From NCBI GenBank assembly GCA_963763855.1, contig CAVXPU010000005.1, positions 1,116,001-1,180,000 on the forward strand: a stretch of 64,000 nt of DNA, written 5' to 3'. Shown here in pieces: positions 16,127 through 23,288 of the stretch. A model generated the notes under the pieces. That model was not told where the DNA came from. It ran no database searches and saw only the letters and a program-made list of their open reading frames with translations. Position 1 is the first letter of the stretch. Every line of letters begins with the position of its first letter. Both the position numbers and the translations under genes were made by a program. This DNA comes from JAIBCC01 sp963763855 (GTDB lineage Bacteria > Acidobacteriota > Blastocatellia > Pyrinomonadales > Pyrinomonadaceae).

Positions 16127-16657
16127 ATGAAAAGGCGGAAGATATTGGCGATTTGCGGAAGCACAAAGGCGAATTCGACGAACGAATTGATCTTGAAATC
16201 GCTTGAGAAAATGTATCGCGGGAGTTTGGATTTTGAGATTTATACAAACCTCGCGGGGCTTCCGCATTTCAATCCTGATTTAGACGACGGCAATCCGCCG
16301 AAGATCATCCGCGAATTTCGCGAGCTGATTTCAAAGGCAGACGGCGTTCTGATTTCAACGCCCGAATACGTTTTCAGTCTGCCCGGAAGTTTGAAAAACG
16401 CAGTTGAATGGACAGTTTCTACGACCATTTTTTCAAATAAACCTGCGGCTTTCATCATCGCGGGTGCATCGGGCGAAAAAGCTTTTGAATCGCTGGATTT
16501 GATTCTGAGAACCATCGGAGCAAGCGTAGGCGACAATTCAAAAATAATTATCAAAGCCGCGAAATCTAAGTTTAATGCCGATGGTGAAATCAATAATGAA
16601 ATCACAGCCGCCGCGATTAAAAAGATAATCGAATCGCTAATTCAAACGATAAAATAG
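16127..16657 (+). CDS. NAD(P)H-dependent FMN reductase family protein
   Basis: 176 residues. A flavodoxin-like fold starts with ILAICGSTKANSTNELILK (phosphate-binding loop GSTKxNS). It continues with ADGVLISTPEYVFSLPGSLKNAVEW, the TPEYxxxxPGxLKNAxDW signature of the family, and FIIAGASGEKA. It reduces FMN, quinones or azo/chromate-type oxidants with NAD(P)H. It is the last gene of the sigma-54 redox operon and ends 4 bases from the convergent GH1 gene. Confidence 0.88.
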   Translation: MKRRKILAICGSTKANSTNELILKSLEKMYRGSLDFEIYTNLAGLPHFNPDLDDGNPPKIIREFRELISKADGVLISTPEYVFSLPGSLKNAVEWTVSTTIFSNKPAAFIIAGASGEKAFESLDLILRTIGASVGDNSKIIIKAAKSKFNADGEINNEITAAAIKKIIESLIQTIK

Positions 16658-16661
16658 TCGG

Positions 16662-18074
16662 CTATTTATTTTTGTTGATTGTTTCCATAAAAGCCTTCGA
16701 ACCTTCCCGCAATTTGCGTTCTTGCGTTTGCAAATCAACTTCGTAAAGTCCGAATTTTTGCGTGTAGCCTTCCGCCCATTCAAAATTATCCATCAGCGTC
16801 CAATAATAATAGCCACGAATATCGTAACCATCTTTCAACGCTTTTGAAACGGCATAAAGACTTTGTTTGATATACTTTCCGCGTTTGACATCTTTGGAAT
16901 CGGCAATTCCATTTTCTGTGATTATGATTGGTTTTTTGAGTTTTGCGGCTTCTTCAATCGCACGATAAATTCCTTCGGTGTAAATTGTGTAAGGCATATC
17001 TGTCATTTCTTCGCCTTCAACCGCCAGACTTTGCGTGGCTTTTTTGAAGTCGAAATCAAATTTGTAAGCGTAATGCGAATAATAGTTAATTCCAATAAAA
17101 TCAATGGTTTGCGGTGCTTCTGGATCTGTATAGGAAAGATCTACGTCAAACGGAACATAAAAATTTAACGTTCCTGAGCGAAAAAAACCGAGAACCGATT
17201 CATTAAAAGTGTTGCTCGAAATTCGTGCGATCGCCCAATCGCCAAGATGCCAACGTCTGGCAGGCTCAAACTGAAAAATGCTCGTGGCTAAACCGATTTG
17301 GACTTCGGTTTTTGGCTTTTGGTCTTTGTTTTCCTGACCACTTTTCAGCGTTTTATAAACCTCAACATGAGCTTTCAACATATTTTTCAAAACTTCTGCA
17401 CCTAGTTTTGAATCGGATTTCCCAGGCGGAAAAACTGTGTTGAAATATGCCGATGTAACGAAAACATTCGGTTCATTGAGCGTAACCCAAAACTTTACGC
17501 GGTCGTGGTAACGTGCGAAAACTAGCTTTGAAAATTCGACAAAATATTTGATGTTTTCTTCCTTTTCAAATGCTTCAAGTTGTTCAAACCAAAGTGGATG
17601 CGTGAAATGATGAAGCGTAATCATCGGCTCGATATTGTTAGCTTTTAGTTCGTTGATTAGATCGTCGTAATGCTTCAAGGCTTCTTCGTTAATTTTGCCT
17701 TTTTCGGGTTCAATTTTGTTCCAAGCCAGCGAAAAACGATACGAATTAACGCCCAAATCTTTCATCAACTTCACATCATCTTTCGCACGATTCCAACCGT
17801 CAACGGCTTTCATGGCGTTGCTTCCATCCTTAATTTTGCCCGGCTGTTTCTCCCATTCGCCCCAATTTGTATTTTCGTTATTTCCTTCAATTTGATGTGC
17901 TGCGGTCGCTGTTCCCCAAATGAAATCCTTCGGAAAACTGACATCGTTTGTTTCGATTTTTGTCCAGTCCCATTTGGTTTGCGGATAGGAAATATGAAAA
18001 TAAAAAGTAGTTAAAAAATACGCAATTGCAAAAATCACAATGAAGGAAATGCTGACTTGGAAGATTCTTTTCAT
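16662..18074 (-). CDS. Glycoside hydrolase family 1 beta-glycosidase, membrane-anchored
   Basis: 470 residues. FIWGTATAAHQIEG (51-64) is the GH1 N-terminal signature; Glu201 in TLNEPNV is the acid/base and Glu387 in IITENGIAD is the nucleophile. WTLMDNFEWAEGYTQKFGLYEVD completes the barrel. It hydrolyses beta-linked glucosides or galactosides. Unusually for this mostly cytoplasmic family, the first ~28 residues (MKRIFQ then a hydrophobic stretch to FYFHI) form a signal anchor, so the enzyme is probably periplasmic or membrane-attached. It stands alone, without transporter or regulator, and is convergent with the redox operon. Confidence 0.88.
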   Translation of the reverse strand: MKRIFQVSISFIVIFAIAYFLTTFYFHISYPQTKWDWTKIETNDVSFPKDFIWGTATAAHQIEGNNENTNWGEWEKQPGKIKDGSNAMKAVDGWNRAKDDVKLMKDLGVNSYRFSLAWNKIEPEKGKINEEALKHYDDLINELKANNIEPMITLHHFTHPLWFEQLEAFEKEENIKYFVEFSKLVFARYHDRVKFWVTLNEPNVFVTSAYFNTVFPPGKSDSKLGAEVLKNMLKAHVEVYKTLKSGQENKDQKPKTEVQIGLATSIFQFEPARRWHLGDWAIARISSNTFNESVLGFFRSGTLNFYVPFDVDLSYTDPEAPQTIDFIGINYYSHYAYKFDFDFKKATQSLAVEGEEMTDMPYTIYTEGIYRAIEEAAKLKKPIIITENGIADSKDVKRGKYIKQSLYAVSKALKDGYDIRGYYYWTLMDNFEWAEGYTQKFGLYEVDLQTQERKLREGSKAFMETINKNK

Positions 18075-18248
18075 AAATTCGGTAGCGAACAGTTTAGCAT
18101 TTAAGATTCCTTTAGGAAATTTTAGAAAGGTCTGAATTTGAGCAAAGAGAAATTTAAAAGATGCTACAAAAACCCTCCAAAACGACCAAAAGGCAAATCT
18201 TGCGATCTACAAAATTTGCCTTCTAACGCAGAATATACCTGACAGAGT

Positions 18249-18725
18249 TTATGGCTTAAATACCATTTCTCTCAATAAGTTAGGTGCAAACATCAATATA
18301 TCAAGGTGTCTTTCCAGATGTGAAGTATCAATGTTGGTTTTAGCTCCAATCCAAAGGTTTAATTTCAAAATTGTGTGCATTCCTGCATGCAATATGCCCG
18401 TATGTCCAAAAGGAGGAACACTAACGACACCATCTGCAACTTGCTTTGGATCTCCACCTTTTTGAAAAGTCTGAAACGACCTAATCCCCTCAATAGTTTG
18501 ATCGCCAACTACTCCATCAATTAAAATGAAGCTTGCATTTGTTCTGGTTTTCGGTAATTTTTTGAATAATTCAGGATGTTGTAAAAAAAATTGCTTGAGG
18601 AAAAACTGCACTAATTCCACGTCTGATTTTTTGCCCCCGAACTGATTTTGTCCGACTTTCGTTTCATTGATCCAAAATGTTCTGCCGCCAGCTACGCTTG
18701 TTGCTACTATTTCATGTCTTGCCAT
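18249..18725 (-). CDS. Small protein with peptidoglycan-binding-like repeat (PGBD-like)
   Basis: 158 residues, preceded by AAGGAGAAA. The block VELVQFFLKQFF...FILIDGVVGDQTIEGIRSFQ (about residues 37-105) fits a PG_binding_1 motif, where DGxxGxxTxxAIxxFQ is the hallmark. No signal peptide is visible, so location is uncertain. The rest is not recognised. Upstream lies copy A of the element shared with the next two genes, which suggests joint control with them and with the adjacent ECF sigma factor. A cell-wall-related role is inference. Confidence 0.6.
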   Translation of the reverse strand: MARHEIVATSVAGGRTFWINETKVGQNQFGGKKSDVELVQFFLKQFFLQHPELFKKLPKTRTNASFILIDGVVGDQTIEGIRSFQTFQKGGDPKQVADGVVSVPPFGHTGILHAGMHTILKLNLWIGAKTNIDTSHLERHLDILMFAPNLLREMVFKP

Positions 18726-18753
18726 AACTTTTCTCCTTGCCTTAGATTTATTG

Positions 18754-18806
18754 AGCTTTTTTGTCTGCTCAATAAATAACGCACAATTTGACGGTCAAAA
18801 CCCTCA
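18754..18806 (-). promoter_or_regulatory. Shared upstream element, copy A
   Basis: On the minus strand: TGAGGG (18806-18801), 16 bases, GTGCGTTAT (18784-18776), then TTATTGAGC and a small hairpin (GAGC...GCTC). The same TGAGGG-N16-GTGCGTTAT order with CAAA at a fixed place in the spacer occurs at copies B and C. The CGTT in the downstream box resembles ECF-type -10 elements. The ATG is 51 bases below the second box. Confidence 0.65.
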
Positions 18807-18860
18807 TGGGCTCAGAACATTTGTAAGTATTTGATTTTCAGGTGTTTATTATATTTAAAA

Positions 18861-18890
18861 TAAAAAACGCAGCGATTAACTGCGTCATTT
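18861..18890 (-). terminator. Terminator of the gene at 18911
   Basis: Read on the minus strand, ACGCAG (18885-18880) pairs with CTGCGT (18872-18867) around a 7-base loop and is followed by a T-rich run. The stem and loop are nearly identical to the terminator at 19740, which adds to the shared architecture of these genes. Confidence 0.7.
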
Positions 18891-18910
18891 TTTGTAAATT
18901 AGAGACGTTA

Positions 18911-19651
18911 TTAGTTGTCAACGGGATTCAATTCCGTGCCGTTATCAATCAGAACAGTTGTAGCAACTTTTTTACCTAAACTTTCCGTGATTTGGGCAGT
19001 TCGACGATTGTTGCTCCCGACAACCATAACAACTGCAGTAAAATTTGACCCGGTTTTTTGACATGCGATTGAGGCGTAAGACTCACCCAAAGAACCTGTA
19101 ATCTCGCTTTCTGATTTTTTTGCATTTCCAAATTGCGATTGCATTGCTCCTCTGGCAATAGTCAAACAACCTTCTTCAGTTGCGGTTAAAACCTTTTTTG
19201 TTACCACATACAAATAGTTGTTGTTTTCGATGGTCGAAGCGATTGGAAGGGTAAGTTGATTATTTAAGAATCTACCTCGCAAAGCGTCGCGGACTTCTCT
19301 TGTTTTTTTACTGTCACCTCCAATGACAATGATGTAAGCCGTATTATTCAAACAACTGATTGAAGCATAGTTTGTTCCGTAAAACCCTGAAACTTCGCTT
19401 CTGGTTTTGTTGACATTTTGAAAACCTGTCATCGTTATTTCGCCCAAGCCTAAACAATCGGTAAAGCCTGATGGATTTACTGCCACTCGGTCCCAAAATA
19501 AATAACGTCCGCCAACGACTGGTGCTGGTATTTGGGTATTAGTTCTCGAGTCCATTTTGGGGATTTTAATCTGTGCATTGACTGCGAAACTGAGTGCGAA
19601 AACACTCGCCAATAAAAAAATGATACTTAACATTCCTCTTTGCTTTTTCAT
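18911..19651 (-). CDS. Secreted protein with two tandem homologous domains, unknown family
   Basis: 246 residues from the ATG at 19651, preceded by GAGGAGAAAAAG. Residues 1-26 are a signal peptide (LSIIFLLASVFALSFAVNAQ). The mature part holds two similar units: DCLGLGEITMTGF...SEVSGFYGTNYASISC...AYIIVIGGDSKKTREVRDAL and GCLTIARGAMQSQFG...SEITGSLGESYASIAC...AVVMVVGSNNRRTAQITESL. The shared core is C...S-E-(I/V)-(S/T)-G-x-x-G-x-x-Y-A-S-I-x-C. The two Cys in each unit could form a disulfide. I do not recognise the family. It lies under shared element B and is likely part of the ECF/kinase locus. Confidence 0.7.
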   Translation of the reverse strand: MKKQRGMLSIIFLLASVFALSFAVNAQIKIPKMDSRTNTQIPAPVVGGRYLFWDRVAVNPSGFTDCLGLGEITMTGFQNVNKTRSEVSGFYGTNYASISCLNNTAYIIVIGGDSKKTREVRDALRGRFLNNQLTLPIASTIENNNYLYVVTKKVLTATEEGCLTIARGAMQSQFGNAKKSESEITGSLGESYASIACQKTGSNFTAVVMVVGSNNRRTAQITESLGKKVATTVLIDNGTELNPVDN

Positions 19652-19681
19652 ACTTTTTCTCCTCTTTTTTATATTCACGGC

Positions 19682-19735
19682 AAGCATTTTTACTTGCTCA
19701 ATTGATAACGCACGGTTTGCAAGCTAAAACCCTCA
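19682..19735 (-). promoter_or_regulatory. Shared upstream element, copy B
   Basis: Minus strand: TGAGGG (19735-19730), 16 bases, GTGCGTTAT (19713-19705), then CAATTGAGCAAG and a hairpin GCAAG-N7-GCTTGC. It begins right after the terminator of the upstream gene, so the gene at 19651 has its own promoter. The ATG is 54 bases below the second box. Confidence 0.65.
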
Positions 19736-19739
19736 AATA

Positions 19740-19772
19740 AAAAAACGCAGCGATAAACTGCGGCGTTTTTGT
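19740..19772 (-). terminator. Terminator of the gene at 19792
   Basis: On the minus strand the stem made of CGCCGCAG/CTGCG sequences around TTTATCG is followed by a run of T. The core is nearly the same as the terminator at 18861. Confidence 0.65.
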
Positions 19773-19791
19773 TCAATTATTAAATTTGTAG

Positions 19792-20667
19792 TTATTCCGC
19801 GAACCCACTGTTGAGCGTAATTTTGAGTCGCCCCGGGTAGCTGCCGTTGCTGCCGTATGAAATGCTGACGATTTTGATAATCACAAGTTGTCGTCCGTTT
19901 AGTTGAATACTTTGGGTAACGCGATTTGTTCCGCCATTTACTCCTTGAGCAACCTCTTGTGGAGCAATTTCCTCACCGTTTTCGTCAAGTAGATTCAAAT
20001 AAACTCCCGCATTTGTGCCATTGGCTTTGACATCGTAGGTAATTTCAATTTTCCCTTGTCCGTAAAAAGCGACATATTGTTCTTTGTTATCACCTCTAAA
20101 ATTTAAGACCGAATATCGAGTATTAAGCATTCGCGGGCTGTCAATTTCTCTGCCAACCCAATTAAGTTGAGTTTCCGATTCAAAATCAATCTCGTTAAAA
20201 GACGAACTGCCCCAATTGTTATCACTCTGAAATCCGGCAAAATATCCATTCAATGAAACTTTTAAATTGCCTGGATATGACGCACGACTACCAAAAGAAA
20301 GACTTTTTACTTTCAGGATTACAGTTTGAAATTTTTTTCCAAGCGACAGATTTTTGACAATCCGATCAGATCCGCGATTTACAGCCTGAGAGAGTTCCAC
20401 CTCAGCTAAACTTTTCCCTTTGGAATTAATGAAATCAATATAAACTCCGGCATTGTCCGAATAGGCTTTTAAATCAAAGGTTATCGAAACATTGCCTTTT
20501 GCTACGAATGAATAATATCGCTCGCTGTTATCGCCACTAAAGGGAACATTTGTTTGATACTGAAATAATGCCTGCGGATAATTAATGTTATTTTGGGCAT
20601 TTGCCGAAACTGCCAAAATTGCAAAAAATAATAAAGTTGAAATCGTGTTTAATCTTGAAAAAATCAT
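19792..20667 (-). CDS. Secreted protein with two tandem beta-sandwich (PPC-like) domains
   Basis: 291 residues from the ATG at 20667, preceded by AGAGGAC; a longer frame runs through the promoter. Residues 1-24 form a signal peptide ending SANAQ. Two homologous units follow: (F)SGDNSERYYSFVAKGNVSITFDLKAYSDNAGVYIDF...SYPGNLKVSLNGYF and FRGDNKEQYVAFYGQGKIEITYDVKANGTNAGVYLNL...SYPGRLKITLNSGF. The pattern resembles the bacterial pre-peptidase C-terminal (PPC) beta-sandwich. No enzyme motif is present, so it is probably a binding or matrix protein. It has shared element C and is divergent from the ECF sigma gene. Confidence 0.7.
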   Translation of the reverse strand: MIFSRLNTISTLLFFAILAVSANAQNNINYPQALFQYQTNVPFSGDNSERYYSFVAKGNVSITFDLKAYSDNAGVYIDFINSKGKSLAEVELSQAVNRGSDRIVKNLSLGKKFQTVILKVKSLSFGSRASYPGNLKVSLNGYFAGFQSDNNWGSSSFNEIDFESETQLNWVGREIDSPRMLNTRYSVLNFRGDNKEQYVAFYGQGKIEITYDVKANGTNAGVYLNLLDENGEEIAPQEVAQGVNGGTNRVTQSIQLNGRQLVIIKIVSISYGSNGSYPGRLKITLNSGFAE

Positions 20668-20696
20668 TGTTTTTGTCCTCTCGTAATGAATAATTT

Positions 20697-20752
20697 GCAA
20701 GCCTTTTTGCCTGCCTATTGAATAACGCACAGTTTGGGAGTAAAATCCCTCA
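20697..20752 (-). promoter_or_regulatory. Shared upstream element, copy C
   Basis: Minus strand: TGAGGG (20752-20747), 16 bases, GTGCGTTAT (20730-20722), TCAATAGGCAGG and a hairpin GCAGGC-N6-GCTTGC. It occupies the divergent spacer between the secreted-protein gene and the ECF sigma gene (ATG 20784). The ATG of the secreted protein is 55 bases below the second box. Confidence 0.65.
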
Positions 20753-20783
20753 TCAATAAAAATATTTTTTTTGAGAAGCCGAA

Positions 20784-21350
20784 ATGTTGGACTCAAAAGG
20801 CGTTACACAACTTCTGATTGATTTAAGCGGTGGCGATGAGCGAGCCGTAGATGAACTTTTGCCCGTTGTTTATGATGAACTCCGCCGAATTGCCAAATAT
20901 TATATGAGCCGCGAACGCTCTTCTCACACGCTTCAATCAACTGCACTCGTCCACGAAACTTATCTAAAACTAATTGACCAACACAAAGTTGATTGGAAAA
21001 ATCGATCACATTTTTTCGGATTGGCAGCGGAGATCATGCGTCGAATATTGGTCAATCACGCCCGCGATAGAAAAGCAGAAAAACGCGGCGGGGAGTTTCA
21101 AAAAGTCTCTTTGAGCATCGCCATTGACTCATTTCAAAAACGAGACGTGGATATTCTCGCCCTCAATGAAACTCTACTCGAACTCGCCAAATTTGACGCT
21201 CGAAAAGCAAAAGTCGTTGAACTAAAATTCTTTGGTGGTCTGTTAAATAAGGAAATTGCCGAGTTTTTGCAGATTTCCGACGCCACAGTTGAAAGAGAGT
21301 GGAGTTTTTCAAAAGCATGGCTTTTTTCACGGATGAACAACGAAAGTTGA
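20784..21350 (+). CDS. ECF-type RNA polymerase sigma factor (kinase-associated, TIGR02999-like)
   Basis: 188 residues. DELLPVVYDELRRIAKYYMSRERSSHTLQSTALVHETYLKLI is the sigma region 2 signature of the ECF group found beside Ser/Thr kinases in Acidobacteriota and Planctomycetes, with FFGLAAEIMRRILVNHARDRKAEKRG in the linker. Region 4 is LNETLLELAKFDARKAKVVELKFFGGLLNKEIAEFLQISDATVEREWSFSKAWL. It has no anti-sigma gene; the next gene is a transmembrane kinase, 20 bases downstream, which probably controls it by phosphorylation. It likely reads the TGAGGG-N16-GTGCGTTAT promoters in front of three neighbouring genes, as inference. Confidence 0.85.
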   Translation: MLDSKGVTQLLIDLSGGDERAVDELLPVVYDELRRIAKYYMSRERSSHTLQSTALVHETYLKLIDQHKVDWKNRSHFFGLAAEIMRRILVNHARDRKAEKRGGEFQKVSLSIAIDSFQKRDVDILALNETLLELAKFDARKAKVVELKFFGGLLNKEIAEFLQISDATVEREWSFSKAWLFSRMNNES

Positions 21351-21370
21351 GGGATGAATAATCGAAGCAA

Positions 21371-23272
21371 ATGCGAAGAAAGAATCAAACTATCGGACCA
21401 TATACCCTAATTGAAAAACTTGGACGGGGGGCATTTGGCGAAGTCTGGCTGGCTGAGAAGCAAACTTCGATAATCACCGCCCACTTCGCACTTAAATTTT
21501 TTACCGACTACGAGATTGAATTAGATTCAATCCGCAGGGAAGCTGAGCTTTGGCAAAAAGCAAGCGGACACCCCAATATTTTACCTCTGATTGACGCTAA
21601 TATTTACAACGGTCAAGCAGTTATCGTCAGCGAATATGTAAAAGATGGTTCTTTGGATGGATGGCTCAAAATACACAGCGGGAAATCTCCTTCACAAGAA
21701 AAAGCAGTAGAAATAATTGGTGGAATTTTAGAAGGTTTGGAGTATTTACATAAACGCCGAATCGTTCATCGGGACTTGAAACCGGCAAACATTTTGCTTC
21801 AAGAAGGCAAACCGAGACTGACAGATTTCGGTGTCTCTAAAATACTAAAAAATGAGTCTAGCATAACCAAAAACTTTTCCGGCACGGTTGCATATATGTC
21901 ACCTGAAGCACTCGAAGGAAAGAAGAATTTTCAGTCGGATTTATGGTCCGCCGGCATCATTTTTTATCAAATGCTGACCGGACAAATGCCTTTCCAGACT
22001 CCCGACCAAATATCTATGATGATGGCAATTGTGACTCGTGAACCAATCTCCTTGCCGTTGGATGTAAAAGATAAATGGGAAAAGTTTTTTCAAATCGCCC
22101 TCAATAAAAATCCTGATCTGAGATTTCAATCGGCTTCTTTAATGAAACAAGCTGTTGAATTTTATTGGAATAATTTAAGTTTTGAACCTGTTACCCAAAA
22201 ACACCAAAACCTTAATTATCAAAGAGATAAAAACGAACTGTCGAAAGTCACGTCTAGTCCTAAAATAAATGATTTTGAAAATGCGACAACGCTTTTAGAT
22301 GTAAGACATAACGAAACACAAAACACAGATTCAAAGCATAACCTCAAAGCCTCAAACAAACTAAGCAAAATTTTTCTTGGATTTGGAGTGGGTTTTCTAG
22401 TATTGATTTTGACGGTAGGCAGTTATTGGTTTCTGACAAGAAATAACTCAAGCAATAATGTAACTAATCAAAATTCAACAACTCCCAATATCGAAAAAGC
22501 CGCCAAAGGGCTGTATTCAGAAATGTCGGAAGATGAAAAAAAGAATTTTATTTCAAATGAATCGGATAAAATTTTGAACGAAATCAAGGTTGGCGAAGAA
22601 AGTGCGATTTCACCTCTGGGAAAAGATGAAATCAGACGTTTTGTGGATGAATATTCAGTTCGAACTGATGAAAATACCGAATCGAATTGTAATGCTTCTG
22701 CGTTTAGAAAAAGTAGTTTGGAAACAGTTTTGAAAAGGGCAGAATTAGTTATTTCAAAAATAACAAAGCCTTTTGTTGAAAAGAAAATATCTGCCAAAGT
22801 GCCGATTTATATGGCAATGGTTGATTCCGAATTTTGTCCGTGTATCAATACTTCAAGTTTTACTCGCGGAGTTGGGGTTTTCCAAAATAGGCGAGAGACG
22901 GTTGAAACATTTCAAGAAAATTATTTCTGCGATATTGAGTTTGGAGCAAGTCTTGAATCCGATAAATTTTTTGTCGCGGAGTCAAAGAATCTTTTGAGTT
23001 TATCAATTGCTTATAAAAATGCTACGGATTTAAATAAGATGGAGGACATTGAAATCGCAGCAGAATTAAAAAAAATTGAGCAGGCTGACGTAAGTTTTTG
23101 GGATCTCTTAGCGACGCAGGATAAATTGACCAAACCTTTTGTAGATGAAAGACGTGCCGAATATCTGCCGAGATTCTTTGCCGCAGCTATTGTTGGGGAA
23201 AATCCGCAAGTTTTTGGAATTCAAACGTCTTCACTTTCGAGTTTGGTAGAGAATTCAAATCAAGCTAAGTAA
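21371..23272 (+). CDS. Transmembrane Ser/Thr kinase with extracytoplasmic lytic-transglycosylase-like domain
   Basis: 633 residues. Kinase domain ~10-270: GRGAFGEV (18-25), Lys42, HRDLKPAN (catalytic Asp135), DFG (152-154), APE-like SPEA. A charged linker leads to one transmembrane helix (~334-356). The C-terminal ~270 residues would be outside. They contain VPIYMAMVDSEFCPC (477-491), GVGVFQ (500-505) and EYLPRFFAAAIVGENPQVFGI (577-597), which match the ES, GAxGLxQ and 'NYVPKFLAA..I..NP' motifs of MltD-like lytic transglycosylases. The catalytic Glu position reads Asp485. The domain may thus bind or sense peptidoglycan or muropeptides and not cleave. It lies in one operon with the ECF sigma factor and the second kinase. 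Confidence 0.82.
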   Translation: MRRKNQTIGPYTLIEKLGRGAFGEVWLAEKQTSIITAHFALKFFTDYEIELDSIRREAELWQKASGHPNILPLIDANIYNGQAVIVSEYVKDGSLDGWLKIHSGKSPSQEKAVEIIGGILEGLEYLHKRRIVHRDLKPANILLQEGKPRLTDFGVSKILKNESSITKNFSGTVAYMSPEALEGKKNFQSDLWSAGIIFYQMLTGQMPFQTPDQISMMMAIVTREPISLPLDVKDKWEKFFQIALNKNPDLRFQSASLMKQAVEFYWNNLSFEPVTQKHQNLNYQRDKNELSKVTSSPKINDFENATTLLDVRHNETQNTDSKHNLKASNKLSKIFLGFGVGFLVLILTVGSYWFLTRNNSSNNVTNQNSTTPNIEKAAKGLYSEMSEDEKKNFISNESDKILNEIKVGEESAISPLGKDEIRRFVDEYSVRTDENTESNCNASAFRKSSLETVLKRAELVISKITKPFVEKKISAKVPIYMAMVDSEFCPCINTSSFTRGVGVFQNRRETVETFQENYFCDIEFGASLESDKFFVAESKNLLSLSIAYKNATDLNKMEDIEIAAELKKIEQADVSFWDLLATQDKLTKPFVDERRAEYLPRFFAAAIVGENPQVFGIQTSSLSSLVENSNQAK

Positions 23273-23288
23273 ATCATTAAATCAAGAT

